From contig NZ_JBFDAE010000005.1 in NCBI RefSeq assembly GCF_040720935.1, positions 62,001 to 126,000 on the forward strand: DNA of 64,000 bases. The letters are read 5' to 3'. Under the pieces are notes generated by a model. It was not told where the DNA came from and ran no database searches. It saw only the letters and a program-made list of their open reading frames with translations. Every line of letters starts with the position of its first letter. The stretch's first letter is position 1. This stretch comes from Jejuia sp040720935 (GTDB lineage Bacteria > Bacteroidota > Bacteroidia > Flavobacteriales > Flavobacteriaceae). Below, one piece after another: positions 1 through 8,469 of this stretch. The translations under genes and the position numbers were made by a program.

Positions 1-141
1 TCCTGTGGACGTACCAACAATAATAATATTTGCTCCTGGAATAGGTTGACCACTATCATCTGTTACAGTTCCTGTAATTGTTGTTTGCGCATAAGTACTA
101 GCACAAAACAAGATCAAAATAAATCTGAGAATTGTCTTCAT
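1..141 (-). CDS. Partial exported protein with carboxypeptidase-regulatory-like start (TonB-receptor type)
   Basis: Only the first 47 codons lie in the window and the frame runs open through the left edge. The ATG is followed by a clear signal peptide (MKTILRFILILFCASTYAQ, cleavage after AQ) and then TTITGTVTDDSGQPIPGAN, the opening strand of the carboxypeptidase D regulatory-like domain. This start is typical of SusC/RagA TonB-dependent outer-membrane receptors and of some other exported Bacteroidota proteins; the fragment cannot tell these apart. About 95 bases upstream is a TTTTATCGATA sequence that also occurs in front of the large surface-protein gene starting at 10164. Confidence 0.7.
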   Translation of the reverse strand, partial: MKTILRFILILFCASTYAQTTITGTVTDDSGQPIPGANIIIVGTSTG

Positions 142-235
142 GTAATATTAATTAGTTTTTATTATAGGGTATTATTTAGGTGGTTGGTGTAGTTTTCAAT
201 ACCAAAAATAAAAAAAATTATGCACGCATAGTATA

Positions 236-246
236 TATCGATAAAA
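236..246 (-). promoter_or_regulatory. TTTTATCGATA motif upstream of exported-protein gene
   Basis: The 11-mer TTTTATCGATA reads on the minus strand, about 95 bases upstream of the partial exported-protein gene. The identical 11-mer and a one-mismatch copy occur at 9987-9997 and 9966-9976, upstream of another surface-protein gene. A role as a regulator site is inference from the shared sequence and position only. Confidence 0.25.
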
Positions 247-295
247 AATTACCTAAAAACTTGAGTATTTAACAAAAAAAGAAGTGATTTTCGTA

Positions 296-340
296 TAAAA
301 ACACAATCAGGGTTAAAGAATACCTCTAACCCTGATTGTG
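296..340 (-). terminator. Rho-independent terminator of glmS
   Basis: A perfect 14-bp inverted repeat (CACAATCAGGGTTA at 302-315 and its complement at 327-340, 11-base loop) lies 7 bases past the glmS stop. On the minus strand it is followed by six T (296-301). This is a textbook intrinsic terminator for glmS. Confidence 0.9.
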
Positions 341-347
341 GAAGACT

Positions 348-2195
348 TTATTCTACAGTTACAGATTTAGCAAGATTTCGTGGTTGATCCACATTTTTAT
401 CTAGCATAACGGCAATGTGATATGACAATAATTGGAGGGGAATTGTAGTTAATAAAGGAGAAAGTGCCTCTATGGTATCAGGAACTTCAATAACATGGTC
501 TGCTAAATTTCTAACAATAGTATCACCTTCGGTAACAACAGCTATTATTTTTCCTTTTCTGGACTTTATTTCTTGAATATTACTAACAACTTTATCGTAA
601 TGCTCTGCGTTTGTTGCAATAACAACTATTGGCATATTTTCATCAATAAGAGCAATAGGGCCATGCTTCATTTCAGCGGCAGGATACCCTTCGGCGTGTA
701 TATACGAAATCTCTTTAAGTTTTAAAGCGCCTTCTAATGCCACAGGGAAATTATAACCTCTTCCTAAGTACAAGAAGTTGGTAGCATCTTTGTAAATATT
801 AGAAACTGTTTTGATATGTTCGTCAGATTCTAAAGCTTTTACCACTTTTCCAGGGATTAATTCCATTTCTAGTAAGTAGCGACGGAAATCAGAACTTGAA
901 ATAGTCCCCTTTGCACGCGCTAAACGTAAAGCAATTAATGATAATATTGTAATTTGAGTTGTAAATGCTTTTGTTGAGGCAACACCAATTTCTGGGCCAG
1001 CATGTGTATATGCTCCGGCATCTGTTTCTCTAGCAATTGATGACCCTACAACGTTACAAACCCCAAACACAAATGCGCCTTTAGATTTCGCCATTTTTAT
1101 AGCAGCCAAAGTATCGGCAGTTTCACCAGACTGAGAAATTGCTATTAAAACATCGTTTTCTGTAATTACTGGATTTCTGTATCTAAACTCAGAAGCATAT
1201 TCAACTTCTACAGGGATTCTTGCTAAATCTTCAAAAATGTATTCGGCTACAAGTCCTGCGTGCCATGATGTGCCACAGGCAACGATGATAATACGATTGG
1301 CATTTAAGAATTTTTTCATGTTATCCTCAATGCCAGCCATTTTTATGATGGCTTCATCCGCTAAAAGACGTCCTCTATAAGTATCGGTTATTGCCTTTGG
1401 TTGCTCATGAATTTCCTTAAGCATAAAATGATCATAACCTCCTTTTTCAATTTGTTCAATATTTAATTGTAATTCTTGAATATAAGGATCTACTAAAGAA
1501 TCATCTTTAATTTTTCTCACTTTAATGCCTTTATGGAATCTAATAATTGCCATTTCTTCATCTTCTAGATAAATAGCATTTTTTGTATATTCTATAAAAG
1601 GTGAAGCATCACTAGCAATAAAGAACTCTTCGTTTCCAATACCAACAGCAAGTGGGCTTCCTAAACGCGCTACTACTACCTCTTCTGGTTTGTTTTTGTC
1701 GAAAACAGCAATGGCGTATGCGCCAACAACTTGGTTTAAAGCTATTTGAACCGCTTTTCCTAGTTTTACACCTTCTTTTGTTTTAACATCTTCAATAAGG
1801 TTGATCAATACTTCTGTATCAGTATCAGATTGAAATGTATAACCTCTTTTTATTAATTCTTGTTTAATGGAATCGTAATTTTCTATAATTCCGTTATGAA
1901 TTATTACCAACTCCCCAGAATTTGAAACATGAGGATGAGAATTTATATCATTAGGGACACCGTGAGTTGCCCAACGTGTATGACCAATACCTAAATTCCC
2001 GGTTTTGGTGATTTGGGCTTCAGCACAAGCTTCAAGATCTGAAACTTTTCCTTTGGTTTTTACAACTTTTAAATCTGTGCCATCAAATAGTGCAATTCCA
2101 GCACTATCATACCCGCGATATTCTAATCGTTTAAGTCCTTCAATTACAATTGGGTAAGCATCTCTATGTCCTATATATCCAACAATTCCGCACAT
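348..2195 (-). CDS. glmS: Glutamine--fructose-6-phosphate aminotransferase (isomerizing)
   Basis: Makes glucosamine-6-phosphate from fructose-6-phosphate and glutamine, the first step toward UDP-GlcNAc for peptidoglycan and lipid A. The 615-aa product has the expected family length. The N-terminal class II glutaminase domain begins MCGIVGYIGH, with the nucleophile Cys2 exposed after Met removal and GHTRWATHG further on. Two SIS sugar-isomerase domains follow (CGTSWHAG, ISQSGETADT, GRGYNFPVALEGALKLKE), and the protein ends NLAKSVTVE, the conserved catalytic tail. It is transcribed alone on the minus strand with its own terminator. I see no glmS ribozyme or other leader structure upstream of the ATG. 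A near-consensus -7 box (CATATTTG on the minus strand) lies in the AT-rich leader. Confidence 0.97.
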   Translation of the reverse strand: MCGIVGYIGHRDAYPIVIEGLKRLEYRGYDSAGIALFDGTDLKVVKTKGKVSDLEACAEAQITKTGNLGIGHTRWATHGVPNDINSHPHVSNSGELVIIHNGIIENYDSIKQELIKRGYTFQSDTDTEVLINLIEDVKTKEGVKLGKAVQIALNQVVGAYAIAVFDKNKPEEVVVARLGSPLAVGIGNEEFFIASDASPFIEYTKNAIYLEDEEMAIIRFHKGIKVRKIKDDSLVDPYIQELQLNIEQIEKGGYDHFMLKEIHEQPKAITDTYRGRLLADEAIIKMAGIEDNMKKFLNANRIIIVACGTSWHAGLVAEYIFEDLARIPVEVEYASEFRYRNPVITENDVLIAISQSGETADTLAAIKMAKSKGAFVFGVCNVVGSSIARETDAGAYTHAGPEIGVASTKAFTTQITILSLIALRLARAKGTISSSDFRRYLLEMELIPGKVVKALESDEHIKTVSNIYKDATNFLYLGRGYNFPVALEGALKLKEISYIHAEGYPAAEMKHGPIALIDENMPIVVIATNAEHYDKVVSNIQEIKSRKGKIIAVVTEGDTIVRNLADHVIEVPDTIEALSPLLTTIPLQLLSYHIAVMLDKNVDQPRNLAKSVTVE

Positions 2196-2336
2196 AATTT
2201 TTTTAATTTGATTTTTGGGGTTATTTTAATTCAGGCAAATATGTAAAATAAATATTTAAAGTAAGGCAATTATTATATAAACGCCTTGATTTATATGATA
2301 AAATTCCATTTTATTAAGAAATTAATTTTCTATAAA

Positions 2337-4109
2337 CTATTCATTTCCTTTAGGTTCGGTAAAAAAGAGTTCTAATTTCATTCTTTTATTATCATTTTCA
2401 GGGGCAACATTATTACCATGTAATATTGTTCCCCGAGGTGCTATTAGCGTTGTTGAGGGAATTCCAGTTATAGCATCGCCACCGTTTAAAATAGCAGTAT
2501 TGATGAATAAATTAACATTATTGGAAAGTACCAAGCCTAGTTTAGGGTTGTCACCATTTCGAATAAGTATGTTATTTAAATGGTCTGTGAGCCTTAGTTT
2601 GTATTTTGAAACACCCTCCTCGTCATCTGTTATTCTTCTGCCTAGACTAAAAGCTCTCGAGGTTAACGGGTCGGTTGGATCAGCACTTGGATCTGTAGAA
2701 TAATCTATGATAGGGGTGTTATTTTCCAAATCATAGATTAAAAGTCTATCGTAAGCATGATAAACATCTTTGTTAGGGTCTTCCTCGTTATAAAGACTTT
2801 CATCTTCATAAACAACCAACATAGCTTCATTGATTAGGCGTTTAAGTTGGTATTGGCCATTTATAGGGTCTAATTCTTGACCATTTTCATCTGTTTTTCT
2901 GAAGGTTTTCTTGAAACAATCAAATGGAGTTGTTGTAATAATTATAGGTTGTCCGTTTTGGTTAACTCCACATTTACAATCTATCATATTATCTCCAGGA
3001 AACAATTCTATCACCGCCATAGAGCCTTCAGTACCCTTTAGATATAATTTTTCATCACCATTAGTTTCGTCCGGATTTGTTACGAGAACTTCAGGCTTAT
3101 AATCATTAATAAATGTATTTAATCTATTGCCAATGAAGTTTAATTTATAAGTTTCGTTAACTCTTTCGGTATCTGTTGCTCCTTTTTTAGAGTAATGAAC
3201 TACTATGTTGGCTTCGCTATCTAACAAATTTAAAAGCACCATGCTGCCTTTACTATCAATAGCTTCTGCTTTAATATAAAGTCCTCTAAAATGATTTTTG
3301 AAGTTATTGGCGTTGCTTAATGTTGGGTTGCCTTGTTCATCAATTATCAACGTTTTCCAGAAGGCTTTATCAAGTTCACTGGCAGCCAATTCTAGTTTTA
3401 TGGCAGGTTTAAAATATGTTATAGTTGTATCAGTTTCTGTTATTGTTTTGATAGATATTGGTTCGCTACTTGGTTTAAAACCTATCGTGTCACATAGCTT
3501 GTAATCTTTATGCTCATCAAAATTAATTGTTGTATTTCCTCCTGTAATAGCGAAGTTGTCTGTTGTGTTACTATTATCCACTGCTTTAGAAAAGTAATTT
3601 AGCGCATCAGGACTATAAGGCTCAAGATCACTTAAAAAATATTTGTTCTCATATACGGTAAGCTTAATTGGGCTAGCTTTTGCAGGGTCATTCTGTTCAA
3701 CAAAAAGAGAATCTAATTTATATATAGGCTTCCCGTCTTCCAGACCAGTTTGTGTACTGTAATAGGGTATAGTTAAGGTTACAGAATCTATCTCTACTTC
3801 CTCGCCAAAATCAACGTTTGCAAAACTACTAGGTATCACCTGGGTTACAATACTTGCAGTAGTTTTTCCGAAATCTGGATCATCGTGAAAACCTAATAAG
3901 TTAGCTCCATTACCATTTATTTGTTGCGCCTTTAGGTTTTTGTTGTAAACAAGAATTGGAAATATAGAATCTACGGCTGAAAAATTAAAATTATTTCCAC
4001 CAAGAACATCACTTTCAATGGAGCTATAATCTTTGTCGCAAGCATTAAAAACTAGCAACATAAGTAATAATGAACAGGTGTATTTAAGGGCGTTACATGT
4101 ATTCTTCAT
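2337..4109 (-). CDS. DUF4270 domain-containing lipoprotein
   Basis: This 590-aa exported protein begins with a hydrophobic signal ending LLVFNAC, a lipobox with acylated Cys24, so it should be a membrane-anchored lipoprotein. The body matches the Bacteroidota DUF4270 family in layout: an early segment on deposited values (DPDFGKTTASIVTQV), repeated beta-rich statements such as VEIDSVTLTIPYYS, and a C-terminal half with LYLKGTEGSMAVIELFP and LNLLDSEANIVVHYSKKG. The biochemical function of the family is unknown. It sits directly downstream of the GT5-like gene on the same strand (31 bases apart). In Flavobacteriaceae this pair commonly neighbours panC, which supports orthology rather than function. 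Confidence 0.85.
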   Translation of the reverse strand: MKNTCNALKYTCSLLLMLLVFNACDKDYSSIESDVLGGNNFNFSAVDSIFPILVYNKNLKAQQINGNGANLLGFHDDPDFGKTTASIVTQVIPSSFANVDFGEEVEIDSVTLTIPYYSTQTGLEDGKPIYKLDSLFVEQNDPAKASPIKLTVYENKYFLSDLEPYSPDALNYFSKAVDNSNTTDNFAITGGNTTINFDEHKDYKLCDTIGFKPSSEPISIKTITETDTTITYFKPAIKLELAASELDKAFWKTLIIDEQGNPTLSNANNFKNHFRGLYIKAEAIDSKGSMVLLNLLDSEANIVVHYSKKGATDTERVNETYKLNFIGNRLNTFINDYKPEVLVTNPDETNGDEKLYLKGTEGSMAVIELFPGDNMIDCKCGVNQNGQPIIITTTPFDCFKKTFRKTDENGQELDPINGQYQLKRLINEAMLVVYEDESLYNEEDPNKDVYHAYDRLLIYDLENNTPIIDYSTDPSADPTDPLTSRAFSLGRRITDDEEGVSKYKLRLTDHLNNILIRNGDNPKLGLVLSNNVNLFINTAILNGGDAITGIPSTTLIAPRGTILHGNNVAPENDNKRMKLELFFTEPKGNE

Positions 4110-4140
4110 AAAATAAATAGGATGACTAAGAGGGGGCAGC

Positions 4141-4950
4141 TTAACTTAAAACTTCAGTATTAAAAAACTGAGTGTAGGCTTCACCAAATTCATCTTTACT
4201 TTTATATTCTAAAACTGGTTTATTAGAATCTTTAATATAATTATCTAGGTTTTCGGGTAATTCTTGAGAGCCAATGATTAAAGCATCAGAATAATCTACA
4301 GCAATTTTCATCAAATTGTTATAAGTAGGTTCTTCCAATGATTTAATAGCCTCTTCGTTTATATTGTCAAATTTAATCTTATTGACCATATCTTTGTTTA
4401 ACGTACTGTTAAAGCTTTGATTGTATATAGAAGTCACTATTTTACTTTCGTTAAATAAAGGCTCGTCCTTATAATATTCCTTTAAGTAAAGAGGTAGTAA
4501 TGCGGCTAACCATCCATGAACATGAATAATATCTGGTGCCCAATTCAATTTCTTAACGGTTTCTATAACACCTTTTGCGAAAAAGATAGCGCGTTCATCA
4601 TTATCTGAAAAAAGTTCACCCTTTTCATCTGTTAAAGTTGCTTTTCTTTTAAAATATTCATCATTATCAATAAAGTAAACCTGAATACGCTCTTTAGGAA
4701 TTGAAGCCACTTTAATAATCAAAGGCATATCTAAGTCGTTGATTACTAAGTTAATACCAGATAGTCTAATCACCTCATGTAACTGATGTCTTCTTTCATT
4801 AATATTACCATATCTAGGCATAAAAATACGTATTTGCCCTCCTTGTTGATTAACCAATCTAGGAGCTTCAAACGACATTGAAGAAATTTCGGTTTCAGGT
4901 AAATATGGTACTACTTCAGATGATACATACAATATCCTCTTATCTTTCAT
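4141..4950 (-). CDS. Short glycogen/starch-synthase-like protein (GT5 N-terminal half)
   Basis: The 269-aa protein resembles the N-terminal catalytic half of GT5 glycogen synthases: ILYVSSEVVPYL at the start, RIFMPRYGNINERRH, DNDEYFKRK, and IIHVHGWLAALLPLYLK. True GlgA is about 470-480 aa, with a KxGG motif near the N-terminus that contacts ADP-glucose and a C-terminal GT-B nucleotide-binding half. Both are absent here: the KxGG position reads PETEISSMS, and the protein ends after the first Rossmann-like domain. It is probably not a working glycogen synthase, although it will usually be annotated as one. It diverges from panC; a -7 box (TACTTTTG) lies 39-46 bases upstream. Confidence 0.75.
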   Translation of the reverse strand: MKDKRILYVSSEVVPYLPETEISSMSFEAPRLVNQQGGQIRIFMPRYGNINERRHQLHEVIRLSGINLVINDLDMPLIIKVASIPKERIQVYFIDNDEYFKRKATLTDEKGELFSDNDERAIFFAKGVIETVKKLNWAPDIIHVHGWLAALLPLYLKEYYKDEPLFNESKIVTSIYNQSFNSTLNKDMVNKIKFDNINEEAIKSLEEPTYNNLMKIAVDYSDALIIGSQELPENLDNYIKDSNKPVLEYKSKDEFGEAYTQFFNTEVLS

Positions 4951-4988
4951 ATATGGCTTGCTTTTGAAGATTCAAAAATAAAAACACG

Positions 4989-4996
4989 CAAAAGTA
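4989..4996 (-). promoter_or_regulatory. Bacteroidota -7 box for the GT5-like gene
   Basis: TACTTTTG on the minus strand fits the Bacteroidota TAnnTTTG -7 consensus exactly and is followed by C. It would start transcription roughly 30 bases upstream of the ATG. No convincing -33 TTG lies at normal spacing. Confidence 0.45.
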
Positions 4997-5027
4997 CAAA
5001 ATTTTATGCAAAGTCCCCGTAAAATCT

Positions 5028-5035
5028 TAAGTTTG
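5028..5035 (+). promoter_or_regulatory. Bacteroidota -7 box for the panC operon
   Basis: TAAGTTTG followed by C matches the TAnnTTTGC -7 consensus exactly, 25 bases before the panC ATG. It lies back to back with the box of the divergent gene at 4989-4996, so the 109-base gap is a compact divergent promoter region. A -33 element is not evident. Confidence 0.5.
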
Positions 5036-5059
5036 CAACCGTTAATTTTTTATTAAAAC

Positions 5060-5911
5060 GTGAAGGTTTACACAGAAAAAAATAAGATTATTGATGCCAT
5101 TGCCGAGTTAAAATCGCAAAAGCTATCTATTGGGATGGTGCCAACTATGGGTGCTTTACATCAAGGGCACTTGCAATTGGTCATAAAAGCACTTGAAGAT
5201 AATGAGGTTGTGGTTGTTAGCGTTTTTGTAAACCCTACCCAGTTTGATAATAAAGACGATTTGGAAAAATATCCAAGAACCTTGGATGATGATGTTGAAT
5301 TGTTAAAAACGGTTAGTAAAGACGCTATTATTGTGTATGCGCCATCGGTTGATGACATATATGAAGGCAACACCGTTTCGGAAACTTTTGATTTTGATGG
5401 TTTAGAGTTTGAAATGGAAGGTAGGTTTAGACATGGTCATTTTGATGGTGTAGGCACTATTGTAAAGCGTTTTTTCGACATCGTAAAACCACATAATGCT
5501 TATTTTGGCGAAAAGGATTTCCAGCAATTGCAAATCATTAAGAAATTAGTTGAAAAACAGCACATTCCAGTAAACGTTATAGGGTGTAAAATCCATAGAG
5601 AAACTAGTGGTTTGGCTATGAGTTCTCGTAATACAAGATTAAAACCGGAGCATAAATTGGCAGCACCTTTTATCTACAAAATACTGAAAACTGCCAAAAC
5701 ACATTTTGGCACAAAAAGTGCTAATAAAGTTACGGAATGGGTCGAGAATCAGTTTAAAAACCATGATGTATTAGAATTAGAATATTTTAGTATTGCTGAT
5801 ACCGGAACATTAAAACCAGTAAAACGAAAATCGAATAATAAAACATATAGAGCCTTCATAGCGGTATATGCTGGCGATATAAGACTAATAGATAATATCG
5901 CATTAAATTAA
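5060..5911 (+). CDS. panC: Pantoate--beta-alanine ligase (pantothenate synthetase)
   Basis: Condenses pantoate and beta-alanine with ATP to give pantothenate (vitamin B5). The 283-aa length is normal. The nucleotidyl-transferase signature is visible: PTMGALHQGHL (HxGH-type), VFVNPTQFDNKDDLEKYPR for pantoate binding, FDGVGTIVKRFF, AYFGEKDFQQLQIIKK, and AMSSRNTRL as the KMSKS-like loop. It is first in a tight run with panD (12 bases) and the membrane protein after it. PanC and PanD are consecutive suppliers and users of beta-alanine, so co-transcription makes sense. Confidence 0.97.
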   Translation: MKVYTEKNKIIDAIAELKSQKLSIGMVPTMGALHQGHLQLVIKALEDNEVVVVSVFVNPTQFDNKDDLEKYPRTLDDDVELLKTVSKDAIIVYAPSVDDIYEGNTVSETFDFDGLEFEMEGRFRHGHFDGVGTIVKRFFDIVKPHNAYFGEKDFQQLQIIKKLVEKQHIPVNVIGCKIHRETSGLAMSSRNTRLKPEHKLAAPFIYKILKTAKTHFGTKSANKVTEWVENQFKNHDVLELEYFSIADTGTLKPVKRKSNNKTYRAFIAVYAGDIRLIDNIALN

Positions 5912-5923
5912 TTATCTTTGCAC

Positions 5924-6274
5924 ATGCAAATTCAAGTAGTAAAATCTAAAATTCATAGAGTAAAGTGTACGGGCGCTGAACTCAATTATATAGGTAGTAT
6001 CACTATTGATGAAGACTTAATGGATGCTGCTAATATTATACAAGGTGAAAAAGTTCAAATTGTGAATAATGACAATGGCGAACGTTTAGAAACCTATTGT
6101 ATTCCTGGACCTCGTAATAGTGGGGAAATCACCTTAAATGGTGCCGCTGCTAGAAAAGTTTCGGTTGGCGACACTTTGATTTTAATCACTTATGCGTTTA
6201 TGGATATCGAAGAGGCTAAAGTGTTTAAACCTTCTTTGGTGTTTCCGAATGAAGCCACAAACTTGTTAAACTAA
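5924..6274 (+). CDS. panD: Aspartate 1-decarboxylase
   Basis: Pyruvoyl-dependent enzyme that converts aspartate to beta-alanine for PanC. I chose the ATG at 5924 (116 aa) over an in-frame TTG at 5918. From the ATG the self-cleavage site YIG-S falls at Gly24-Ser25, exactly as in E. coli PanD, with KIHRVK aligned to KLHRVK. ITLNGAAARKVSVGDTLILITY is the conserved core near the C-terminus. The bases just upstream (TATCTTTG) look like a -7 box, but transcription from it would be nearly leaderless; co-transcription with panC is simpler. Confidence 0.96.
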   Translation: MQIQVVKSKIHRVKCTGAELNYIGSITIDEDLMDAANIIQGEKVQIVNNDNGERLETYCIPGPRNSGEITLNGAAARKVSVGDTLILITYAFMDIEEAKVFKPSLVFPNEATNLLN

Positions 6275-6278
6275 AAGG

Positions 6279-7241
6279 TTGAATTCCAACATAAAAAAAA
6301 TTCTTAAAATTACACTCCCATTGTTACTGGGAGTTTTTTTGGTTTGGTATTCTCTGTCCCAAATTTCTGTTGAAGAGCTTTTAGCCTACTTTAAAAAAGC
6401 CAATTATACTTGGGTTGGATTGGGCATGTTTTTTGGCTTGTTAAGTCATTTGTCCAGAGCTTATCGCTGGCAATTTCAACTAGAGCCTATGGGCTACAAT
6501 ATTAAATTGGGCAATAGTGTTATGGCTGTTTTCGCAACCTATTTAATAAACTATACCATTCCTAGAGCAGGAGAAGTTGCTAGGGCTTCGATTCTAACAA
6601 ATTATGAAGGTGTGCCTTTCGAAAAAGGTTTTGGCACCATTGTAGCCGAACGCATTGCAGATATGGTTGTAATGTTAAGCATTATCGCGGTTACACTTTT
6701 TTTGCAGTTCGATTTTATATATGGTTTTTTAGTAGATAAGTTTAACCCTACCAAAATAGGAATAGCTTTAGCAGGTTTAATCGCTCTTGTGGTTTTCTTT
6801 TTGATAGTCATAAAACGAAGTAATTCTAAAATCGCCTTAAAAATAAAAAGTTTTGTAAATGGTTTGGTAGAAGGCGTTATGAGCATTTTCAAAATGAAAA
6901 AGAAATGGGCGTTTATTTTCCATACACTCTTTATTTGGACCATGTATGTGCTTATGTTTTATGTAACATCTTTTTCTCTTGAAGAAATGCACGATGTTCC
7001 CTTTGCAGCAATTTTAATCGGGTTTATTGCTGCAAGTTTCAGTATAGCAGCTACAAACGGAGGTATTGGTTCTTATCCTGAAGCCATAGTTTTAGTGTTT
7101 ACCTCTTTGTTTTTCCTTCCGGAAGATCCTAGTCGCGCTTTTGGCTGGATAATTTGGTCTTCGCAAACACTGCTCATCATTGTTTTTGGAGGATTATCCT
7201 TGATATATTTACCTATTTTCAATAAGATTAAAGCTAAATAG
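6279..7241 (+). CDS. Lysylphosphatidylglycerol synthase TM-domain / UPF0104 flippase-like membrane protein
   Basis: The 320-aa protein is mostly hydrophobic, with about seven to eight membrane segments, and belongs to the AglD/YbhN/MprF-flippase-like family. Diagnostic parts are SHLSRAYRWQFQLEPMG, NYTIPRAGEVARASIL, FGTIVAERIADMV and AATNGGIGSYPEAIVL. The family is linked to lipid or lipid-linked substrate translocation, but no substrate can be assigned here. Translation starts at a TTG four bases after the panD stop, preceded by AAAAGG; no in-frame ATG lies near. It is the third gene of the panC operon. Confidence 0.85.
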   Translation: MNSNIKKILKITLPLLLGVFLVWYSLSQISVEELLAYFKKANYTWVGLGMFFGLLSHLSRAYRWQFQLEPMGYNIKLGNSVMAVFATYLINYTIPRAGEVARASILTNYEGVPFEKGFGTIVAERIADMVVMLSIIAVTLFLQFDFIYGFLVDKFNPTKIGIALAGLIALVVFFLIVIKRSNSKIALKIKSFVNGLVEGVMSIFKMKKKWAFIFHTLFIWTMYVLMFYVTSFSLEEMHDVPFAAILIGFIAASFSIAATNGGIGSYPEAIVLVFTSLFFLPEDPSRAFGWIIWSSQTLLIIVFGGLSLIYLPIFNKIKAK

Positions 7242-7317
7242 ATTTCAATCATATCTTTTTGAATTGTTATAGCTTATTTTATACCTTGTGAAGGTTATAA
7301 TTTAATTTTCCGTATTT

Positions 7318-8466
7318 ATGAAAACAACTTTTTTAGCTTTAATTCTTTTACTAACCTTTTCATTTTTAAATGCCCAAGTAAAGTATGAAAATTTTCAATC
7401 CTCAAAATTAGGTGAAGAGCGTCAAATAAAAATTCAATTACCTAGAGGTTATAGTTCAGATGAAGAGAAAAGATACCCAGTATTTATTGTGCTGGATGGC
7501 GATTATTTGTTCGAGGCTGTAGCAGGAAATGTAGATTATTATGCCTATTGGGAAGACATGCCAGAGTCGATTGTAGTTGGCATAAACCAAATAGATAAAC
7601 GTTATGACGATTGCATGTACTCTGAACAAAACTCCTTGCCCGTTGAAACTGGAGCAAGTTTTTTTGAATTTATCGGGATGGAACTTGTACCTTATATAGA
7701 ATCAGCATACCGAACTGCAAATTTTAGAGTAGCCGTAGGTCATGGCGAAACCGCAAATTTTATTAATTATTATCTGTTAAAATCAAACCCTTTATTTCAA
7801 GGCTATATTGCGGTTAGTCCTGAGTTAGCACCAGCTATGCTAGAATATATTCCAGAAAGCTTGGAAAAAGTTGATTCTAAATTATTTTATTATTTGGCAA
7901 ATACTACTGCCGATAATTCGTCTTTAAAGCAGATGTCAGACGCTCTAAATTCAGATATTTCGGCAATCGAAAATAAAAATGTGTCTTACAGTTTTAATAC
8001 TTTCGAAAACGCGACGCATTATTCAGTCCCTGCCCATGCAATTCCTAATGCGCTTCAAAATATATTTAAAGTATTTCAACCCATAAGTAAGAAGGAATAT
8101 ATAGATGAAATTTTAGAACTGGAAATTTCACCAGTAGTGTATCTTGAAGAAAAATATCAAGCCATAAATGATTTATTTGGTATTGAAAAGAAGATTCTCA
8201 TTAATGATTTTAAGGCAATTTCAGCAGCTATTGAAAAAAATCAACTATTCGAATATTATGAGCCATTGGGAAAACTTGCCCGGAAGCATTATCCAAAAAC
8301 CCTATTAGGTAATTATTATTTGGGTAAGTTTTACGAGGAAGGTGGTGAACCTAAAAAAGCAATGCGCACTTATCAATCGGCCTATACTTTAGATGAAATT
8401 GCGGGTATTACTAAAGATATGGTTCTAGAATTGGCAGATGCCATTAAAGAAGATTTTGGATATTGA
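7318..8466 (+). CDS. Exported alpha/beta-hydrolase-fold protein, likely catalytically degenerate
   Basis: It begins with a signal peptide (MKTTFLALILLLTFSFLNAQ) and continues as a putative-esterase fold (Fes/IroE-like): IKIQLPRGYSSDEEKRYPVFIVLDGDYLF and PESIVVGINQIDKRYDD. The nucleophile elbow that should read GxSxG reads G141-H-G143-E-T145, so the catalytic serine is absent. A histidine near the end of the fold (ATHYSVPAHA) remains. The last 80 residues look helical and TPR-like (LGKFYEEGGEPKKAMRTYQSAY). An imperfect palindrome lies upstream at 7279-7300. It ends 3 bases before radA. It may be a binding protein rather than an esterase. Confidence 0.75.
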   Translation: MKTTFLALILLLTFSFLNAQVKYENFQSSKLGEERQIKIQLPRGYSSDEEKRYPVFIVLDGDYLFEAVAGNVDYYAYWEDMPESIVVGINQIDKRYDDCMYSEQNSLPVETGASFFEFIGMELVPYIESAYRTANFRVAVGHGETANFINYYLLKSNPLFQGYIAVSPELAPAMLEYIPESLEKVDSKLFYYLANTTADNSSLKQMSDALNSDISAIENKNVSYSFNTFENATHYSVPAHAIPNALQNIFKVFQPISKKEYIDEILELEISPVVYLEEKYQAINDLFGIEKKILINDFKAISAAIEKNQLFEYYEPLGKLARKHYPKTLLGNYYLGKFYEEGGEPKKAMRTYQSAYTLDEIAGITKDMVLELADAIKEDFGY

Positions 8467-8469
8467 TTT

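Noticed and set aside
348..2240. glmS ribozyme or riboswitch
   Set aside because: The leader before the glmS ATG is short, AT-rich and without paired elements; such ribozymes are mainly a feature of Firmicutes.
5913..5920. TATCTTTG as a promoter for panD
   Set aside because: It fits the -7 consensus but would start transcription at or within the first codon, and panC-panD are only 12 bases apart; an operon is simpler.
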